A stretch of DNA of 64,000 nucleotides from an uncultured Shewanella sp. (GCF_947497935.1 NZ_CANMIO010000012.1:1-64000), one strand, 5' to 3'; positions 54,893-64,000 are shown, numbered from the stretch's first letter. Notes: generated by a model not told the origin, from the letters alone. Program-made: numbers and translations.

Positions 54893-56253
54893 TACCCTTC
54901 CCTCTCAATAATCTCTAAACAAGCACGTAGTTCTTTACCGAAGTCGTACTTGCCTGGGCACACGAATGTACACAATGCTAAATCTTCTTCATCAAGCTCT
55001 AACGCGCCTAGCGCCTGCGCTTCATCTGTGTCACGTACCACTAAGTCCCTGACTAAGAGTGTCGGTAAGACATCCAGTGGCATCACACGATCGAGCTGAC
55101 CATAAGCCATCATGGCGCGAGCCGAGCCGCCTGTGTGAGTGGTGAAATCAAATAACTGTTTAGCGCCTTTTAGACGAGACGTTACCGCGCGAGTAATGGA
55201 GAACTTCTTTGAGCCGCCACGTACCCAAGGCAATAGCTGATGCTTAGCATCTTCTTGTAGTACACTGATTTGATTATGGAAACGACCAAGAAAGTCAAGC
55301 GATCCAGTCGCCGTATGACCAGACAATACCGAGCCCGAAACGACGCGAGAAAAGCCTTCTTTTAGCTCACCAGCGATCACTTCAGATAGCTTTGAGCCCG
55401 CTTGAATACGCACAAGACGCGGATTAATTACATCTGGGCCAGCCAGTGCGACTACGCGATCGGTATAAATCTCGCCCGTAAGGAATAACTTGCCGTAAGC
55501 GATTACGTCTTGATAACCAAGGTGCCACACAGGACGCTCAAGGCTAGCCGGTAAAACAAAATGGATATGAGTTCCAACGAGACCCGCAGGATGCACACCG
55601 GCAAAGTAGTGATTGCTAACTTTAGGTAAGTCATGACCAGGTAGTGGCTCACCTTGCTCTTGACAGAGATGTACTTTGCCATCGGTAAGCTGGCTCAATA
55701 CCTGTAAACCTGCTGCAAATGCTTCTGTCTGCTCAGCAATAACCAGTCTAGGTTCTGCGGCCAATGGGTTGGTGTCCATTGCGCTAACGAAAATGCCGAC
55801 TGGACTACTGTCTAAATGAGGGACTTTAGAAAAAGGACGAGTACGTAGCGCGGTCCATAAACCACTCTCTACGAGTTTATCTTGCACGGCTTGACGACTT
55901 AATGAAGCGATATCTTGGCATGGAGTGAAATGCTTCGCCTCGGCGCCATCACATTCAATAACGATTGATTGGAAAAGTCTGCGTTCACCTCGGTTAATGG
56001 CAATAACTTTACCGCTTGCGGGCGCGGTATAAATGACGCCAGGCGTTTTCTTATCTTCAAAAAGCGCTTGGCCCTTTTGAACACACTCTCCCACCTCTAC
56101 CAGCATAGTTGGTTTTAAGCCAACATATTCCTCTCCGAGCAGAGCTACATGGGACGTTTTAGGTCCATCATGGATCACTTGAGAAGGTTCACCGGCTATG
56201 GGCACATCTAAGCCCTTTTTTATCGTTATCACTTGGTTTGAGTAACCTGCCAT
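54892..56253 (-). CDS. nqrA: Na+-NQR subunit A
   Basis: 453 residues. Peripheral cytoplasmic subunit with a biotinyl/barrel-sandwich-like N-terminus: ITIKKGLDVPIAGEPSQVI, VALLGEEYVGLKPTMLVEVG and EDKKTPGVIYTAPASGKV. C-terminal half contains CTFVCPGKYDFG. I chose the ATG at 56253, the first one in frame; the ribosome site is weak, and a GTG seven codons later would match the N-terminus of Vibrio NqrA more closely. First gene of the operon. Confidence 0.93.
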   Translation of the reverse strand: MAGYSNQVITIKKGLDVPIAGEPSQVIHDGPKTSHVALLGEEYVGLKPTMLVEVGECVQKGQALFEDKKTPGVIYTAPASGKVIAINRGERRLFQSIVIECDGAEAKHFTPCQDIASLSRQAVQDKLVESGLWTALRTRPFSKVPHLDSSPVGIFVSAMDTNPLAAEPRLVIAEQTEAFAAGLQVLSQLTDGKVHLCQEQGEPLPGHDLPKVSNHYFAGVHPAGLVGTHIHFVLPASLERPVWHLGYQDVIAYGKLFLTGEIYTDRVVALAGPDVINPRLVRIQAGSKLSEVIAGELKEGFSRVVSGSVLSGHTATGSLDFLGRFHNQISVLQEDAKHQLLPWVRGGSKKFSITRAVTSRLKGAKQLFDFTTHTGGSARAMMAYGQLDRVMPLDVLPTLLVRDLVVRDTDEAQALGALELDEEDLALCTFVCPGKYDFGKELRACLEIIEREG

Positions 56254-56403
56254 CACTAAAATCAACCGTTATAATTTTGGATGCCCAATAGTAAATGTTT
56301 GTTAACTAATATTCCGAGTTAGACTTCACACTTTCCTGCCAAAGTTGTAAGTTACCTACAAAAAACGTTGATTCTCAAGCTGTTTTCGTGACGCAGATTC
56401 AAA

Positions 56404-56432
56404 ATTATAGCGTAAATAAGTATTTATGTAGT
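56404..56432 (-). promoter_or_regulatory. Candidate promoter of the nqr operon
   Basis: On the minus strand a perfect -10 TATAAT (56404-56409) with a weak -35 ACTACA (56427-56432) at 17 nt. The start would be near 56397, giving a leader of about 145 nt. A TCAC-GTAA-GTGA palindrome (56437-56448) lies right upstream of the -35 and may bind an activator. Confidence 0.5.
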
Positions 56433-56999
56433 TTTATCACGTAAGTGAGTTTTCTCCACCCTATCTAATTGCAACAGCGAGTAAACATGACACCAAAAAC
56501 AAAACCCATTAAAATTAAAACTTTACAACCAAAGATGCAAAACACACCGCCACGCCACACAAGCAAAGCAAGCTCGTAACCAAATTGACAACTTGTAATA
56601 TTACATAAATAAAAAACACAAAGAGAAATGTGAACCATAGCCAATATCAAGATGAATTTTCATGATCCTTCCCTACCAAATTTGAGAAGCATCCACTTCG
56701 TTCTCAAAACGACTATGAACTATATATGGCTCTCAGCCACTTCTGGTCAATTTCTTCCACTATGCGAATAACGTGAGCTGCTGATCTACTGCGCTATAAA
56801 CTAACTTTGCCCTCAACTTTAAATGACTCATCGACTAGAACCCTAAGCCTTAAGCCTAAAACCAATCATGACTTGCACTGCCTAGTGACTTAAATGCGGC
56901 CAACAGAACGCAACACTTCAATCTAAACATCAATCTCAGCATCAATACCACAAAAGCTGCACTAAACTTAACCATAAGGCTGAATAATGGTGACTTATT
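56433..56999. other. Gene-free divergent spacer nqrA-nfeD
   Basis: About 565 bp with no credible gene. A 61-codon hydrophobic frame on the minus strand (56465-56650) has no ribosome site and overlaps the upstream side of the nqr promoter. Apart from the palindrome at 56437-56448, I see nothing structured. Confidence 0.4.
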
Positions 57000-58496
57000 T
57001 TGCTATCAAACAAACTGCCCGCATATATCTCATTACTACTGGTTACAGCTTTACTGCAACTGTCATTTTGTTGTGCCGCTAGTTATGCCAGCAACACTCA
57101 AGAACCCGCTATCGAGGCTCGGCCACAAGTAATGGTCTTGGAGTTTGAGGGGGCTATCGGACCAGCCACCAGCGAATACTTAACCCATGGTATCGATCAG
57201 GCAAACGCAAGCGCGGCACTCGGAAATGGCGAGATAGAGCTCATTGTTATTGTGATGGACACACCTGGTGGACTTGTCTCCAGCCTAAGAGATATCAATC
57301 AAAGCATTTTAAACTCCGAAGTTCCCATCGCCTGTTTGGTCGCGCCGCCCGGTGCAAGAGCGGCCAGTGCGGGCACCTATATTCTTTACGCATGTCATAT
57401 TGCAGCCATGGCTGATGCCACGACTTTAGGCGCGGCGACGCCTGTCAGCATTGGCCCAGGCAGTGCCCCAACTCCTGCGCCAAAACAAGATCCCAAAGAC
57501 GATAAAGAGCCCGCTCCGGCCACGCCCAGCGCCATGGAGAAGAAAATTCTCAATGATGCCATCGCCTATATACGAGCGCTGGCACAGCTTCGGGGCCGCA
57601 ATGAGCAATGGGCTGAGCTCGCAGTAAAAGAAGCGGCGACTCTCACCGCTAAAGAAGCCCTCGAAATGAACGTCATTAATCTCATCAGTCCCGATGCACC
57701 TCGACTAGTCGCCGAGCTCACAGGCTGGCAAGTTGAGATAGAAAATCGACAACTAACATTGGCTTTAGATAATGCCGAGCTGCAATATTTAAAACCCGAT
57801 TGGCGCAACCGAATTATCTCTACGATCACCAACCCCAATGTGGCTTACATTTTAATGTTGATCGGAATTTATGGCATTTTGCTGGAATTCTATAGCCCCG
57901 GTATTGGAATTGCGGGGATCACCGGCGCCATTAGCTTACTGGTCGCCCTTTATGCATTTCAGATGCTGCCGATTAGCTATGCGGGCTTAGGCCTTTTACT
58001 ACTAGGACTGGCATTAATTACTATCGAATCCTTTGCACCCAGCTTTGGTATTTTTGGTTTAGGGGGGATTGCCGCCTTTGCCATCGGCTCACTGTTTTTA
58101 CTCGATACCGAAACCGATCACTTTGCGCTGTCTCTGCCACTCGTCGCCGCCGTATCGGTCGCTGTCACCTTAATGTCATTATTAGTACTCGGCACATTAT
58201 GGCGAAACCGAAAATCGCCTATTGTCAGTGGTGATGGTCAGATAGTGGGGCAAACAGCCTTGGTGGTCGATGACTTTACCCCTTCAGCAGAACAGATGAA
58301 TGCGGTAGAGAGCAGCGCTTCTGCAAGCCGTCCTCTTAAACACAATGGCTTTGTGCTGCTCAATGGAGAGATCTGGGCGGCGAGTTCAGACTATCCACTT
58401 AAAAAGGCGCAGCAAGTGACTGTAATTGTACGTCACGACCTGTCATTGGAGGTCGAACTGACTCCAGTTTCTAATCAAGAAGCACTAAATAGTTAA
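57000..58496 (+). CDS. NfeD family serine protease / membrane protein
   Basis: 498 residues. Signal peptide (about 1-30), a ClpP-like serine protease domain (about 40-255) with the nucleophile probably Ser123 in [11 protein letters not shown], a Pro/Lys/Asp-rich linker at about 158-178, four or five membrane helices (about 275-400), and a C-terminal NfeD OB-fold (about 410-495). Homologues cleave stomatin-type proteins and associate with SPFH partners. The slipin gene follows by 10 nt. There is no ATG; I chose the TTG at 57000 with GGTGA upstream, which gives a full signal peptide. Confidence 0.88.
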   Translation: MLSNKLPAYISLLLVTALLQLSFCCAASYASNTQEPAIEARPQVMVLEFEGAIGPATSEYLTHGIDQANASAALGNGEIELIVIVMDTPGGLVSSLRDINQSILNSEVPIACLVAPPGARAASAGTYILYACHIAAMADATTLGAATPVSIGPGSAPTPAPKQDPKDDKEPAPATPSAMEKKILNDAIAYIRALAQLRGRNEQWAELAVKEAATLTAKEALEMNVINLISPDAPRLVAELTGWQVEIENRQLTLALDNAELQYLKPDWRNRIISTITNPNVAYILMLIGIYGILLEFYSPGIGIAGITGAISLLVALYAFQMLPISYAGLGLLLLGLALITIESFAPSFGIFGLGGIAAFAIGSLFLLDTETDHFALSLPLVAAVSVAVTLMSLLVLGTLWRNRKSPIVSGDGQIVGQTALVVDDFTPSAEQMNAVESSASASRPLKHNGFVLLNGEIWAASSDYPLKKAQQVTVIVRHDLSLEVELTPVSNQEALNS

Positions 58497-58506
58497 GGAA
58501 CCGAAT

Positions 58507-59283
58507 ATGGAACCCATCGTCAGTAATGGCAGCGTGTTTATAGGCATATTGACCTTCCTACTCGTTGGCCTACTCGTGAGCATGTTTAAGATCCTAAGGG
58601 AGTATGAGCGTGGCGTGATCTTCCTATTAGGCCGTTTTTATCAAGTGAAAGGGCCGGGACTCATTATCGTGATCCCCATCGTTCAACAAATGGTGCGAGT
58701 CGATTTACGTACCGTGGTGATGGATGTGCCGACTCAAGATGTGATCAGTCGCGATAACGTTTCGGTACGGGTCAACGCGGTGATCTATTTTAGGGTGATC
58801 GATGCTCAAAAAGCGATTATCAATGTAGAAGATTTCTTACAGGCCACCTCGCAGCTTGCCCAAACCACACTGCGCTCGGTACTTGGTCAACATGAACTCG
58901 ATGAGATGCTAGCCAACAGAGAGATGCTCAATACCGATATTCAGGCCATTTTGGATACCCGTACCGATGGCTGGGGCATAAAAGTATCCAACGTCGAGAT
59001 CAAACATGTGGATCTGAATGAAACCATGATCCGTGCCATCGCGAGGCAAGCCGAAGCCGAGCGTACTCGTCGAGCAAAAGTGATCCATGCATCCGGTGAG
59101 ATGGAAGCCTCGGCAAAACTGGTTGAAGCCGCAGAGAAATTATCTTCTGAGCCCAACGCCATATTACTACGCTACCTGCAAACGCTTACCGAAATTGCCG
59201 GAGAGAAGAACTCCACAATACTGTTTCCCCTGCCCATGGATCTGCTCAAGGGGGTGTTAGGCAAACAAGATAAAAAGCCCTAA
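58507..59283 (+). CDS. Slipin (stomatin/SPFH family) protein
   Basis: 258 residues. An N-terminal membrane helix (about 10-30) precedes the SPFH/Band 7 domain: [21 protein letters not shown] (core [13 protein letters not shown]), [20 protein letters not shown], and a C-terminal helical part [19 protein letters not shown] with [16 protein letters not shown]. Forms oligomers that organise membrane microdomains. Encoded directly after nfeD, the usual pair, and co-transcribed. Confidence 0.93.
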   Translation: MEPIVSNGSVFIGILTFLLVGLLVSMFKILREYERGVIFLLGRFYQVKGPGLIIVIPIVQQMVRVDLRTVVMDVPTQDVISRDNVSVRVNAVIYFRVIDAQKAIINVEDFLQATSQLAQTTLRSVLGQHELDEMLANREMLNTDIQAILDTRTDGWGIKVSNVEIKHVDLNETMIRAIARQAEAERTRRAKVIHASGEMEASAKLVEAAEKLSSEPNAILLRYLQTLTEIAGEKNSTILFPLPMDLLKGVLGKQDKKP

Positions 59284-59294
59284 TCTCAGATAAG

Positions 59295-59333
59295 AAAAAG
59301 CCCTCAACTATCACTAGATATTCGAGGGCTTTT
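59295..59333. terminator. Bidirectional terminator, slipin and symporter
   Basis: AAAAGCCCTC and GAGGGCTTTT pair in a 10-bp stem with an 18-nt loop between convergent genes. T tracts flank on both strands. Confidence 0.85.
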
Positions 59334-59352
59334 AACGATAAAAGGTTAAGCG

Positions 59353-60618
59353 TTAGCTGTTAACTTTTACTTGGACAGGCTCAGCTGAAATCTCTGTTTC
59401 TGGGTTAAATTTATCGATAACCACAGCACAAACCGCATCGCCAGTGATGTTTAACGTGGTTCTGATCATGTCAAACACGCGATCCAGCGCAAACAATAAT
59501 GGTAAACCTTCAATTGGAATTCCTGCAGCAATCAATACCGCAACCACTAGGAATGAAGGACCAGGTACACCCGCTTGGCCAATTGCGCCCAGTGTCGAAG
59601 TAAAGATAATCGCAACGTACGCACCAATACTTAGATCAATATTGAACATCTGCGCGAAGAACACCGCAACTAGACCGTAATAGATCGCGTTACCGCTCAT
59701 GTTGATTGTCGCACCTAATGGCAATACAAATGAAGCCGTTGACTTAGATACGCCTAGCTCTTTCTCACACACCTCAATGTTCACAGGCAATGCAGCCATA
59801 GATGAAGCAGTAGACATAGCCAATGCTTGAGGCTTCTTCATTGCCGATAGGAACTTACCAACCGGAACATTAGAGAAGAACTTCACCATCAATGGGAAGA
59901 AGATAAAGCCGTAGATCAAGATAGCCGCAACATAAACTAGGAATAGGTTAAGCACTACAGTCAATGACTGGAAGCCGAAAGTCCCCACAGAGTCAGCCAT
60001 CAAACCAAACACACCTATTGGAGCAATCAACATCACAATGTTAATCATCCAAATAAAGGCTTCAACGATAGTATTTAGTGCTGAAGTAATCGGCTTAGCC
60101 GCTTCTTGATTTACTTTCGTCAGTGCGATACCAAAGAAGATACAAAATACTAAGATCTGTAGGATATTACCGCCAGTCAACGACTCGAATACGTTAGTTG
60201 GGATCATACCAATAATTGTATCAGCCACACCTGGCAATGCACCTTGCTCAGCGGTAACCGCTGCTAAGCCAACACTGTGCTGTGAAAAGTCCATGCCAAT
60301 ACCTGGCTGGAAAATCTCACCCATCACAAGTGCTAAGGTCACAGCCAATGCTGATGTCACCATGAAGAAACCGATAGTACCAATACCAACTTTACCCGCT
60401 GATGGACCTGCACCTAAACTCGCTGCACCGGCAATAATCGAAACGGCCACTAGAGGGATCACCAACATCTTAATTAAGTGAATGAAGAATGTTCCTAGCG
60501 GAGCGAAGATTGAAGCATCTTCTCCCATCATCACACCAACGATTGCGCCTAAAACCATAGCGACAACCACTTGGAATCCGATATTTTTATACCACTTACT
60601 CTTTTTGTTCAACACCAT
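59353..60618 (-). CDS. Dicarboxylate/amino acid:cation symporter (DAACS)
   Basis: 421 residues, eight membrane helices with two re-entrant loops of the glutamate-transporter family. Key motifs are the Ser-rich hairpin AMSTASSMAALPVNIEVCE, the unwound TM7 segment PLGATINMSGNAIYYG (NMSGT-type) and GVPGPSFLVVAVLIAAG for HP2. TM8 has LFALDRVFDMIRTTLNITGD. The substrate is probably glutamate, aspartate or a C4-dicarboxylate, coupled to Na+ or H+. Has its own promoter. Confidence 0.93.
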   Translation of the reverse strand: MVLNKKSKWYKNIGFQVVVAMVLGAIVGVMMGEDASIFAPLGTFFIHLIKMLVIPLVAVSIIAGAASLGAGPSAGKVGIGTIGFFMVTSALAVTLALVMGEIFQPGIGMDFSQHSVGLAAVTAEQGALPGVADTIIGMIPTNVFESLTGGNILQILVFCIFFGIALTKVNQEAAKPITSALNTIVEAFIWMINIVMLIAPIGVFGLMADSVGTFGFQSLTVVLNLFLVYVAAILIYGFIFFPLMVKFFSNVPVGKFLSAMKKPQALAMSTASSMAALPVNIEVCEKELGVSKSTASFVLPLGATINMSGNAIYYGLVAVFFAQMFNIDLSIGAYVAIIFTSTLGAIGQAGVPGPSFLVVAVLIAAGIPIEGLPLLFALDRVFDMIRTTLNITGDAVCAVVIDKFNPETEISAEPVQVKVNS

Positions 60619-60673
60619 AGCTCCATCACAGACATATTTTATTAAGAGGTATGAATACCCCTCTGATTATTTA

Positions 60674-60701
60674 ATAACAAAATAACACGCTGAATTGTCA
60701 A
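60674..60701 (-). promoter_or_regulatory. Promoter of the DAACS symporter gene
   Basis: On the minus strand a perfect TTGACA (60696-60701) and a TGTTAT (60674-60679) at 16 nt. The start would be about 48 bp before the ATG at 60618. Confidence 0.6.
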
Positions 60702-61288
60702 TTAATGTGATTCACTAACGAGTTATGACCCAATACGACAAATAACGAAATAAATCCGACCTAACATGAATAATCCTCAAAAAAAACACCCATAAAAAAG
60801 AGATAATTCATTAATTAAAAGTCTGTGTTAAAAAATATAGAGCCAAGACAACCACTAGGCAACCTTAAACACAGATAAACAACACAATAACGCCCCTCCC
60901 CTTACTTCATGCCCTAGTAATGTTAGCAACTCAATCTAACCGCAGACCCAGTAAACTTGTTCTTCTATTGAGTTAGCTACCATAGCCGTCCTATTCTTCA
61001 TCTAGGCTTATCAACGACAAAGCATCGCATTAATTACCGTGCATGTATGAAGTTAAGCATGAACAGAGCTAATGACAGTCACAACCAAGTATTGGCACTA
61101 AAACGATGTAAATGCCGATGCTATCGACAATAGAAAAAGCCCCTTAATACCCAAGCGTTTTCTAAGGCTAACAGTCAAAATCCTGTCTATTATTAAATAT
61201 GCACCTAGTCGCTTTATCCCCCCTCTTTTAGGGAGAATAAAGTAAGTTATTGATGATATTTCACTCCTTTTTTCAAGAGGGTATTATT
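60702..61288. other. Gene-free spacer upstream of the stress protein gene
   Basis: About 590 bp, AT-rich, between divergent genes. No reading frame, hairpin with T tract or repeat is convincing. The promoter of the downstream universal stress gene is not clear by eye. Confidence 0.4.
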
Positions 61289-61732
61289 ATGCGTACTCGC
61301 CAGATCTTATGCCCTACAGACTTCTCTGAAACGGCTTCCCACGCCTTAGGTTACGCCATTGAAATGGCAAACTTATATCAAGTAAATATCCGTTTGTTAC
61401 ATGTAATGAGTAAACCCTACGGCGAACACCATTACGACATCGTGGTAGAAAGTATCGAGGAGCTGGAGACTCAACTTGAAGCCTATTCAAAAGAAAAGCT
61501 CGATGTAATAGTGAAGGAAGTCGAGCCACAGCTAAATAAGACACTGCAGGTTAAAACAGCTATCAGGAGTGGGGATACCTTTGCCCAGATCCTCGAAGAC
61601 AGCATCGAAAATAACGTTGGCATGATAGTTATCGCCAGTCATGGCCATACTGGTCTGTCACATATGCTCAATCCTAACATCTCAGAACAGTTAGCAAATA
61701 AAGCCAAATGCCCGGTACTGGTTGTTAAGTGA
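61289..61732 (+). CDS. Universal stress protein (UspA family)
   Basis: 147 residues. UspA fold with RQILCPTDFSETASHALGYA at the N-terminus and the ATP-binding segment IVIASHGHTGLSHMLNPNIS (G-x2-G-x9-G-S/T type; here Asn and Ile-Ser are near the loop end), followed by KAKCPVLVVK. ATG at 61289 has GAGGG 8 nt upstream, and a 13-codon extension has none. Single gene; which stress it serves is unknown. Confidence 0.9.
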   Translation: MRTRQILCPTDFSETASHALGYAIEMANLYQVNIRLLHVMSKPYGEHHYDIVVESIEELETQLEAYSKEKLDVIVKEVEPQLNKTLQVKTAIRSGDTFAQILEDSIENNVGMIVIASHGHTGLSHMLNPNISEQLANKAKCPVLVVK

Positions 61733-61739
61733 ACCATAA

Positions 61740-61787
61740 AAGGTTCTAGGTTAGAGATTTGAAGAACCTAGGACCTAGGACCTAGGA
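61740..61787. repeat. Heptamer array CCTAGGA and inverted repeat
   Basis: Three exact CCTAGGA units (61767-61787) follow a near-inverted copy AGGTTCTAGGTT starting at 61741. The arms AGGTTCTAGGTT and AACCTAGGACCT pair at 11 of 12 positions across a 12-nt loop. Same heptamer as at 12745-12773 on the other strand. Confidence 0.85.
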
Positions 61788-61946
61788 AAAGTAGGTTAAC
61801 GCCAAGGCGAAAAAGCATAAACGCAAGAGCAGTATGTGTTCTTTAGTATCCCCCAAAACCGATGCGTCCTAACCCATAAAATCTAGTATCTAAACCAACG
61901 ATATGTTTAGCTATCGATACTCTAAATGACTTTCAAGTGGACTATC

Positions 61947-62432
61947 ATGAATAGCGGCAAGGATGTAAACAATGAGCCAGAGTTAACAACTACACTAAAA
62001 CAGCCAGTAACACAGCCTCTAACAAAGCCAGAAACTGGAGGACTAACAGGCGGCTGTTTGTGTAAAAAGCTGCAATATCGAGTGATAGGCATGCCCTTCG
62101 ATGCCGATTTTTGCCACTGCCGCCACTGTCAAAAAAGCACAGGCTCCGTTGTTGGGGTATGGATGGACTTTAAACGCGAACAAGTCATCTGGTTGACCGA
62201 ACCACCGAAAGAGTATGCCTCGTCAGAATATGTAAGACGTGGTTTTTGCCAACACTGTGGCAGTCAGGTAAGCTTTCGTGATCTTCGTTATTCGCAATAT
62301 CTCACCTTGAGTATCAGCACTCTCGATAATCCGAATATCATCAAACCTAATTACCATATCTACACCGACAGCCAACTTGAATGGTTTAACATTCAAGATG
62401 AATGCCCGAGATATGATAAAAGCAGAGGGTAA
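61947..62432 (+). CDS. GFA/CENP-V family zinc protein
   Basis: About 161 residues. Zinc-binding Cys motifs are GGCLCKKL, CHCRHCQKS and FCQHCGSQVS, giving the seven-Cys pattern of the glutathione-dependent formaldehyde-activating-enzyme-like fold. This fold is widespread; the reported formaldehyde role applies to few members, so the function is open. I chose the ATG at 61947 with GTGGA upstream; an ATG 7 codons earlier is possible. Confidence 0.85.
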   Translation: MNSGKDVNNEPELTTTLKQPVTQPLTKPETGGLTGGCLCKKLQYRVIGMPFDADFCHCRHCQKSTGSVVGVWMDFKREQVIWLTEPPKEYASSEYVRRGFCQHCGSQVSFRDLRYSQYLTLSISTLDNPNIIKPNYHIYTDSQLEWFNIQDECPRYDKSRG

Positions 62433-62500
62433 AATGAAGGTTCTAGGTCAGGCCAAATAAATCTGAACTGATACTAGATTTGTATTTTCCTAGGAGCGTA

Positions 62501-62516
62501 GCGCCCTAGCAGTGAG
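62501..62516. repeat. Copy 2 of the 16-bp intergenic repeat
   Basis: GCGCCCTAGCAGTGAG, 15 of 16 identical to 5639-5654. It lies in a spacer that also holds a truncated GGTTCTAGGTC (62437-62447), a piece of the heptamer family. Confidence 0.35.
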
Positions 62517-62645
62517 CCTGCGAACGTCCTCGTCCCTGCGCCTTATAAACCCATGAACTGTAAAATCCTGTAATCTCGCTGCTAACTTTCTTAAATTTAC
62601 GTTATGCTGGCGCGTATAAACCAAAAACTAGAACAAAAAACACCT

Positions 62646-63095
62646 ATGCGCTTAACATCACGGCTTACCACTTTATCTGTAATTGTGGCACTGAGTGGCT
62701 TACTCAGTGCTTGCAGCAGTCAGCCCGAGATCAATCCAGAAGAGTTTGTAGGCCAAGTGTCCGACTCCTTTAGAACCGATATCAAGAGTAATGGCTTAAA
62801 GCTATTTACTTACCGTGCAATTCTCACTTTAGAAACACCACAGAGCCAAGCTTTGCCCCACGAAGTACGCTCAAACCAAAAACGTTCACGCTCTAATAGA
62901 CGCTACCAAGGGCCAGACTTAAGTGGCTGGACGGCACAGATTGAACATGGTTTGCAGCAAACCATCAAGATGAATGGCTATTGCCGTGAAGGTTATATCG
63001 AGCTTTATCGCAGTATTCAGACTGACCGCGGCACCATACGCGGCGAATGCAATGATGGCGCCGATGAAGCCGATCTTGCCAAGTTTGATTCTTAA
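62646..63095 (+). CDS. Hypothetical lipoprotein
   Basis: 149 residues. The signal peptide ends in LLSAC, so lipidation on that Cys is expected. The mature part has FRTDIKSNGLKLFTY, an Arg/Ser-rich stretch (RSNQKRSRSNRRYQG), two more Cys (one in GYCREGY and one in GECNDG) that may pair, and a short acidic tail. I recognise no domain. The ATG at 62646 begins the signal peptide directly; one 14 codons upstream would put a non-hydrophobic extension in front of it. Confidence 0.75.
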   Translation: MRLTSRLTTLSVIVALSGLLSACSSQPEINPEEFVGQVSDSFRTDIKSNGLKLFTYRAILTLETPQSQALPHEVRSNQKRSRSNRRYQGPDLSGWTAQIEHGLQQTIKMNGYCREGYIELYRSIQTDRGTIRGECNDGADEADLAKFDS

Positions 63096-63552
63096 TAACC
63101 TCTTAGCAATTAGCTCTTTTTGATTATACGAAAGTCTGCTAGTCAAAAAGCCATATTAAACAAAAACGTTCACCGCGGCGAATATGGCGAAGCTATGCGC
63201 TAATAAGCGAGAACTAGGGATAGCGAGCTGGTCGTTAAACACGGATGTTATTGGAACACAGAGGACACGAAGAAAGGCTACAGTTCGCAGTAAGCTCAGA
63301 TGTCGCTACTTCTGTGGGACGCTGTAAAGCCATCCATGGCCGATCTGCGGTTTCATCTGATGTGAATGGATTAACGCAGCTAAGACATCCAGAATTATTT
63401 GCTTCACCGCTAGGTTGAGCGAAGCATTGAACTTGGTACTTTCCATCTCATCTAAACTGCCCAATGTTTGCAGCATAAGCTACGCTATCGCGACCTGAGC
63501 ATGTTTTACGAGTAGACGATTAACAACTAAAGTGAAATTCATACAGCAGAAA
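63096..63552. other. Gene-free spacer with probable dispersed-repeat remnants
   Basis: About 450 bp with no gene. The stretch 63250-63420 (GAACACAGAGGACACGAAG, then GACGCTGTAAAGCCATCCAT) reads like the intergenic repeats common in Shewanella genomes. I can see only one copy here, so this is a memory-based impression. Confidence 0.3.
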
Positions 63553-63572
63553 TACCAAACATTTGTTTGGTA
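63553..63572. repeat. Palindrome next to the transposase 3' end
   Basis: TACCAAACA (63553-63561) and TGTTTGGTA (63564-63572) are perfect 9-bp arms with a TT spacer, 31 bp past the transposase stop. Y1 transposases of the REP group act on hairpins flanking their gene, so this may be a recognition structure. A weak terminator is the alternative. Confidence 0.5.
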
Positions 63573-63603
63573 ATGAAAAAGTGAGGGAGGGTGTTAAGCT
63601 AGA

Positions 63604-64000
63604 CTAACTACAATCAAGCCATCGGTGACAATTGGCAGCACCTTGTCGTCGTTTCCGTTCAAGGTGTTCACAATAAGCCGTTAACTCTTGTGTATTGCCC
63701 ACTGGGCCTTTGAAGATTTTCGTGAACTCAGCAGTCATTTTAAGCCAGTTTTCAGCGGGAATATTCAAACGATACAGCAGTTGCTCTGAAGAGAGACTAA
63801 TAGCCCCTCTTTTATCATGGCGTTGAATACGCCCCGTATCATCAATCAGTTGAAGGTAATCTTTAGCATTAAACATCAGCCCTTTAGGCATCTCTTGATG
63901 TTCATTTCCCACAAAAGGCAGTAACGCTTCAGGCTGCTTCCCCTTAACCGCTGCTTTTATACGTAATTGAATACTCGTGAAGTCTGAGGATTCTGGTGAA
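63604..64000 (-). CDS. REP-type (Y1) transposase, C-terminal part
   Basis: The frame is open to the window edge, giving 131 residues before the stop. The end SIQLRIKAAVKGK, YLQLIDDTGRIQRHDKRGAI and LEHLERKRRQGAANCHRW (near LERKRRQGAANCHRWLD) matches my memory of the C-terminal region of REP-associated tyrosine transposases of Shewanella. The catalytic HUH and Tyr lie upstream, outside the window, so activity cannot be judged. A GTG at 63912 is an internal codon, not a start. Confidence 0.75.
   Translation of the reverse strand, partial: SPESSDFTSIQLRIKAAVKGKQPEALLPFVGNEHQEMPKGLMFNAKDYLQLIDDTGRIQRHDKRGAISLSSEQLLYRLNIPAENWLKMTAEFTKIFKGPVGNTQELTAYCEHLERKRRQGAANCHRWLDCS

Noticed and set aside
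56465..56650. 61-codon hydrophobic frame upstream of nqrA
   Set aside because: No ribosome site, biased towards Cys and Val as expected from AT-rich noncoding DNA, and it lies upstream of the nqr promoter.
1..64000. CRISPR array, prophage or integron
   Set aside because: No evenly spaced repeats, no integrase or phage structural gene; the only mobile gene is the partial Y1 transposase at the right edge.

Overview
The window looks like a chromosomal segment of a marine gammaproteobacterium, most probably Shewanella or a close relative. The evidence is gene content and protein resemblance: a ybgC-tolQRAB-pal-cpoB operon, MotY of the sodium-driven flagellar motor, a complete Na+-translocating NADH:quinone oxidoreductase (nqrABCDEF), a trpEGD-trpCF-trpBA operon with a Trp-rich leader peptide, and proteins close to E. 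coli in upp, purMN, nagD, asnB and rnt. No database search was possible, so the genus is an inference. Nearly all genes are ordinary core genes. There is no CRISPR array, rRNA or complete insertion sequence; a partial REP-type (Y1) transposase runs off the right edge.

Layout. 0-5.6 kb: two identical tRNA-Lys genes, then the Tol-Pal envelope operon, all leftward. 5.7-11.1 kb: a prolyl oligopeptidase lipoprotein, an orphan structured RNA candidate with its own promoter and terminator, motY behind a sigma-28 promoter, RNase T and a 2-Cys peroxiredoxin. 11.4-15.4 kb: a Na+/H+ antiporter-family protein, upp and purMN. 15.5-22.4 kb: a divergent regulator/N-terminal-nucleophile amidase pair, a TPR-GGDEF diguanylate cyclase, nagD and an M28 peptidase. 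22.9-33 kb: asnB, a stand-alone CHMI-type isomerase, a VOC protein, a DUF445 protein, a very long DUF748 protein, an S51 peptidase, a membrane-anchored glutaredoxin, a PEBP protein and a long RecX-like protein. 33.1-35.4 kb: a tight four-gene operon of two DUF1538 membrane proteins, a PII-like protein and a CBS protein. 35.7-42.9 kb: the trp operon. 43-49.8 kb: arylsulfate sulfotransferase, a small membrane protein, a 1051-residue fusion of an acetoacetate-decarboxylase-like domain with an FAD/NAD(P) oxidoreductase, and an outer-membrane barrel. 50.2-56.3 kb: the nqr operon. 57-63.1 kb: NfeD plus slipin, a dicarboxylate/amino-acid symporter, a universal stress protein, a GFA-type zinc protein and a lipoprotein. 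63.6 kb to the end: the transposase.

How it works together. Envelope upkeep (Tol-Pal, NfeD/slipin, DUF748, lipoproteins), sodium bioenergetics (Nqr, MotY, the Na+/H+ antiporter family protein, a cation-coupled symporter) and biosynthesis (Trp, Asn, purine and pyrimidine salvage) dominate. The least understood parts are the DUF1538-DUF1538-PII-CBS operon, which looks like a regulated transport or ion-handling system; the 52-codon ORF between nqrB and nqrC, which resembles the last helix of NqrB; the roughly 170-nt orphan RNA at 8.3 kb; and the decarboxylase-like/oxidoreductase fusion. Several gene starts were set from promoters or ribosome binding sites rather than the longest reading frame.
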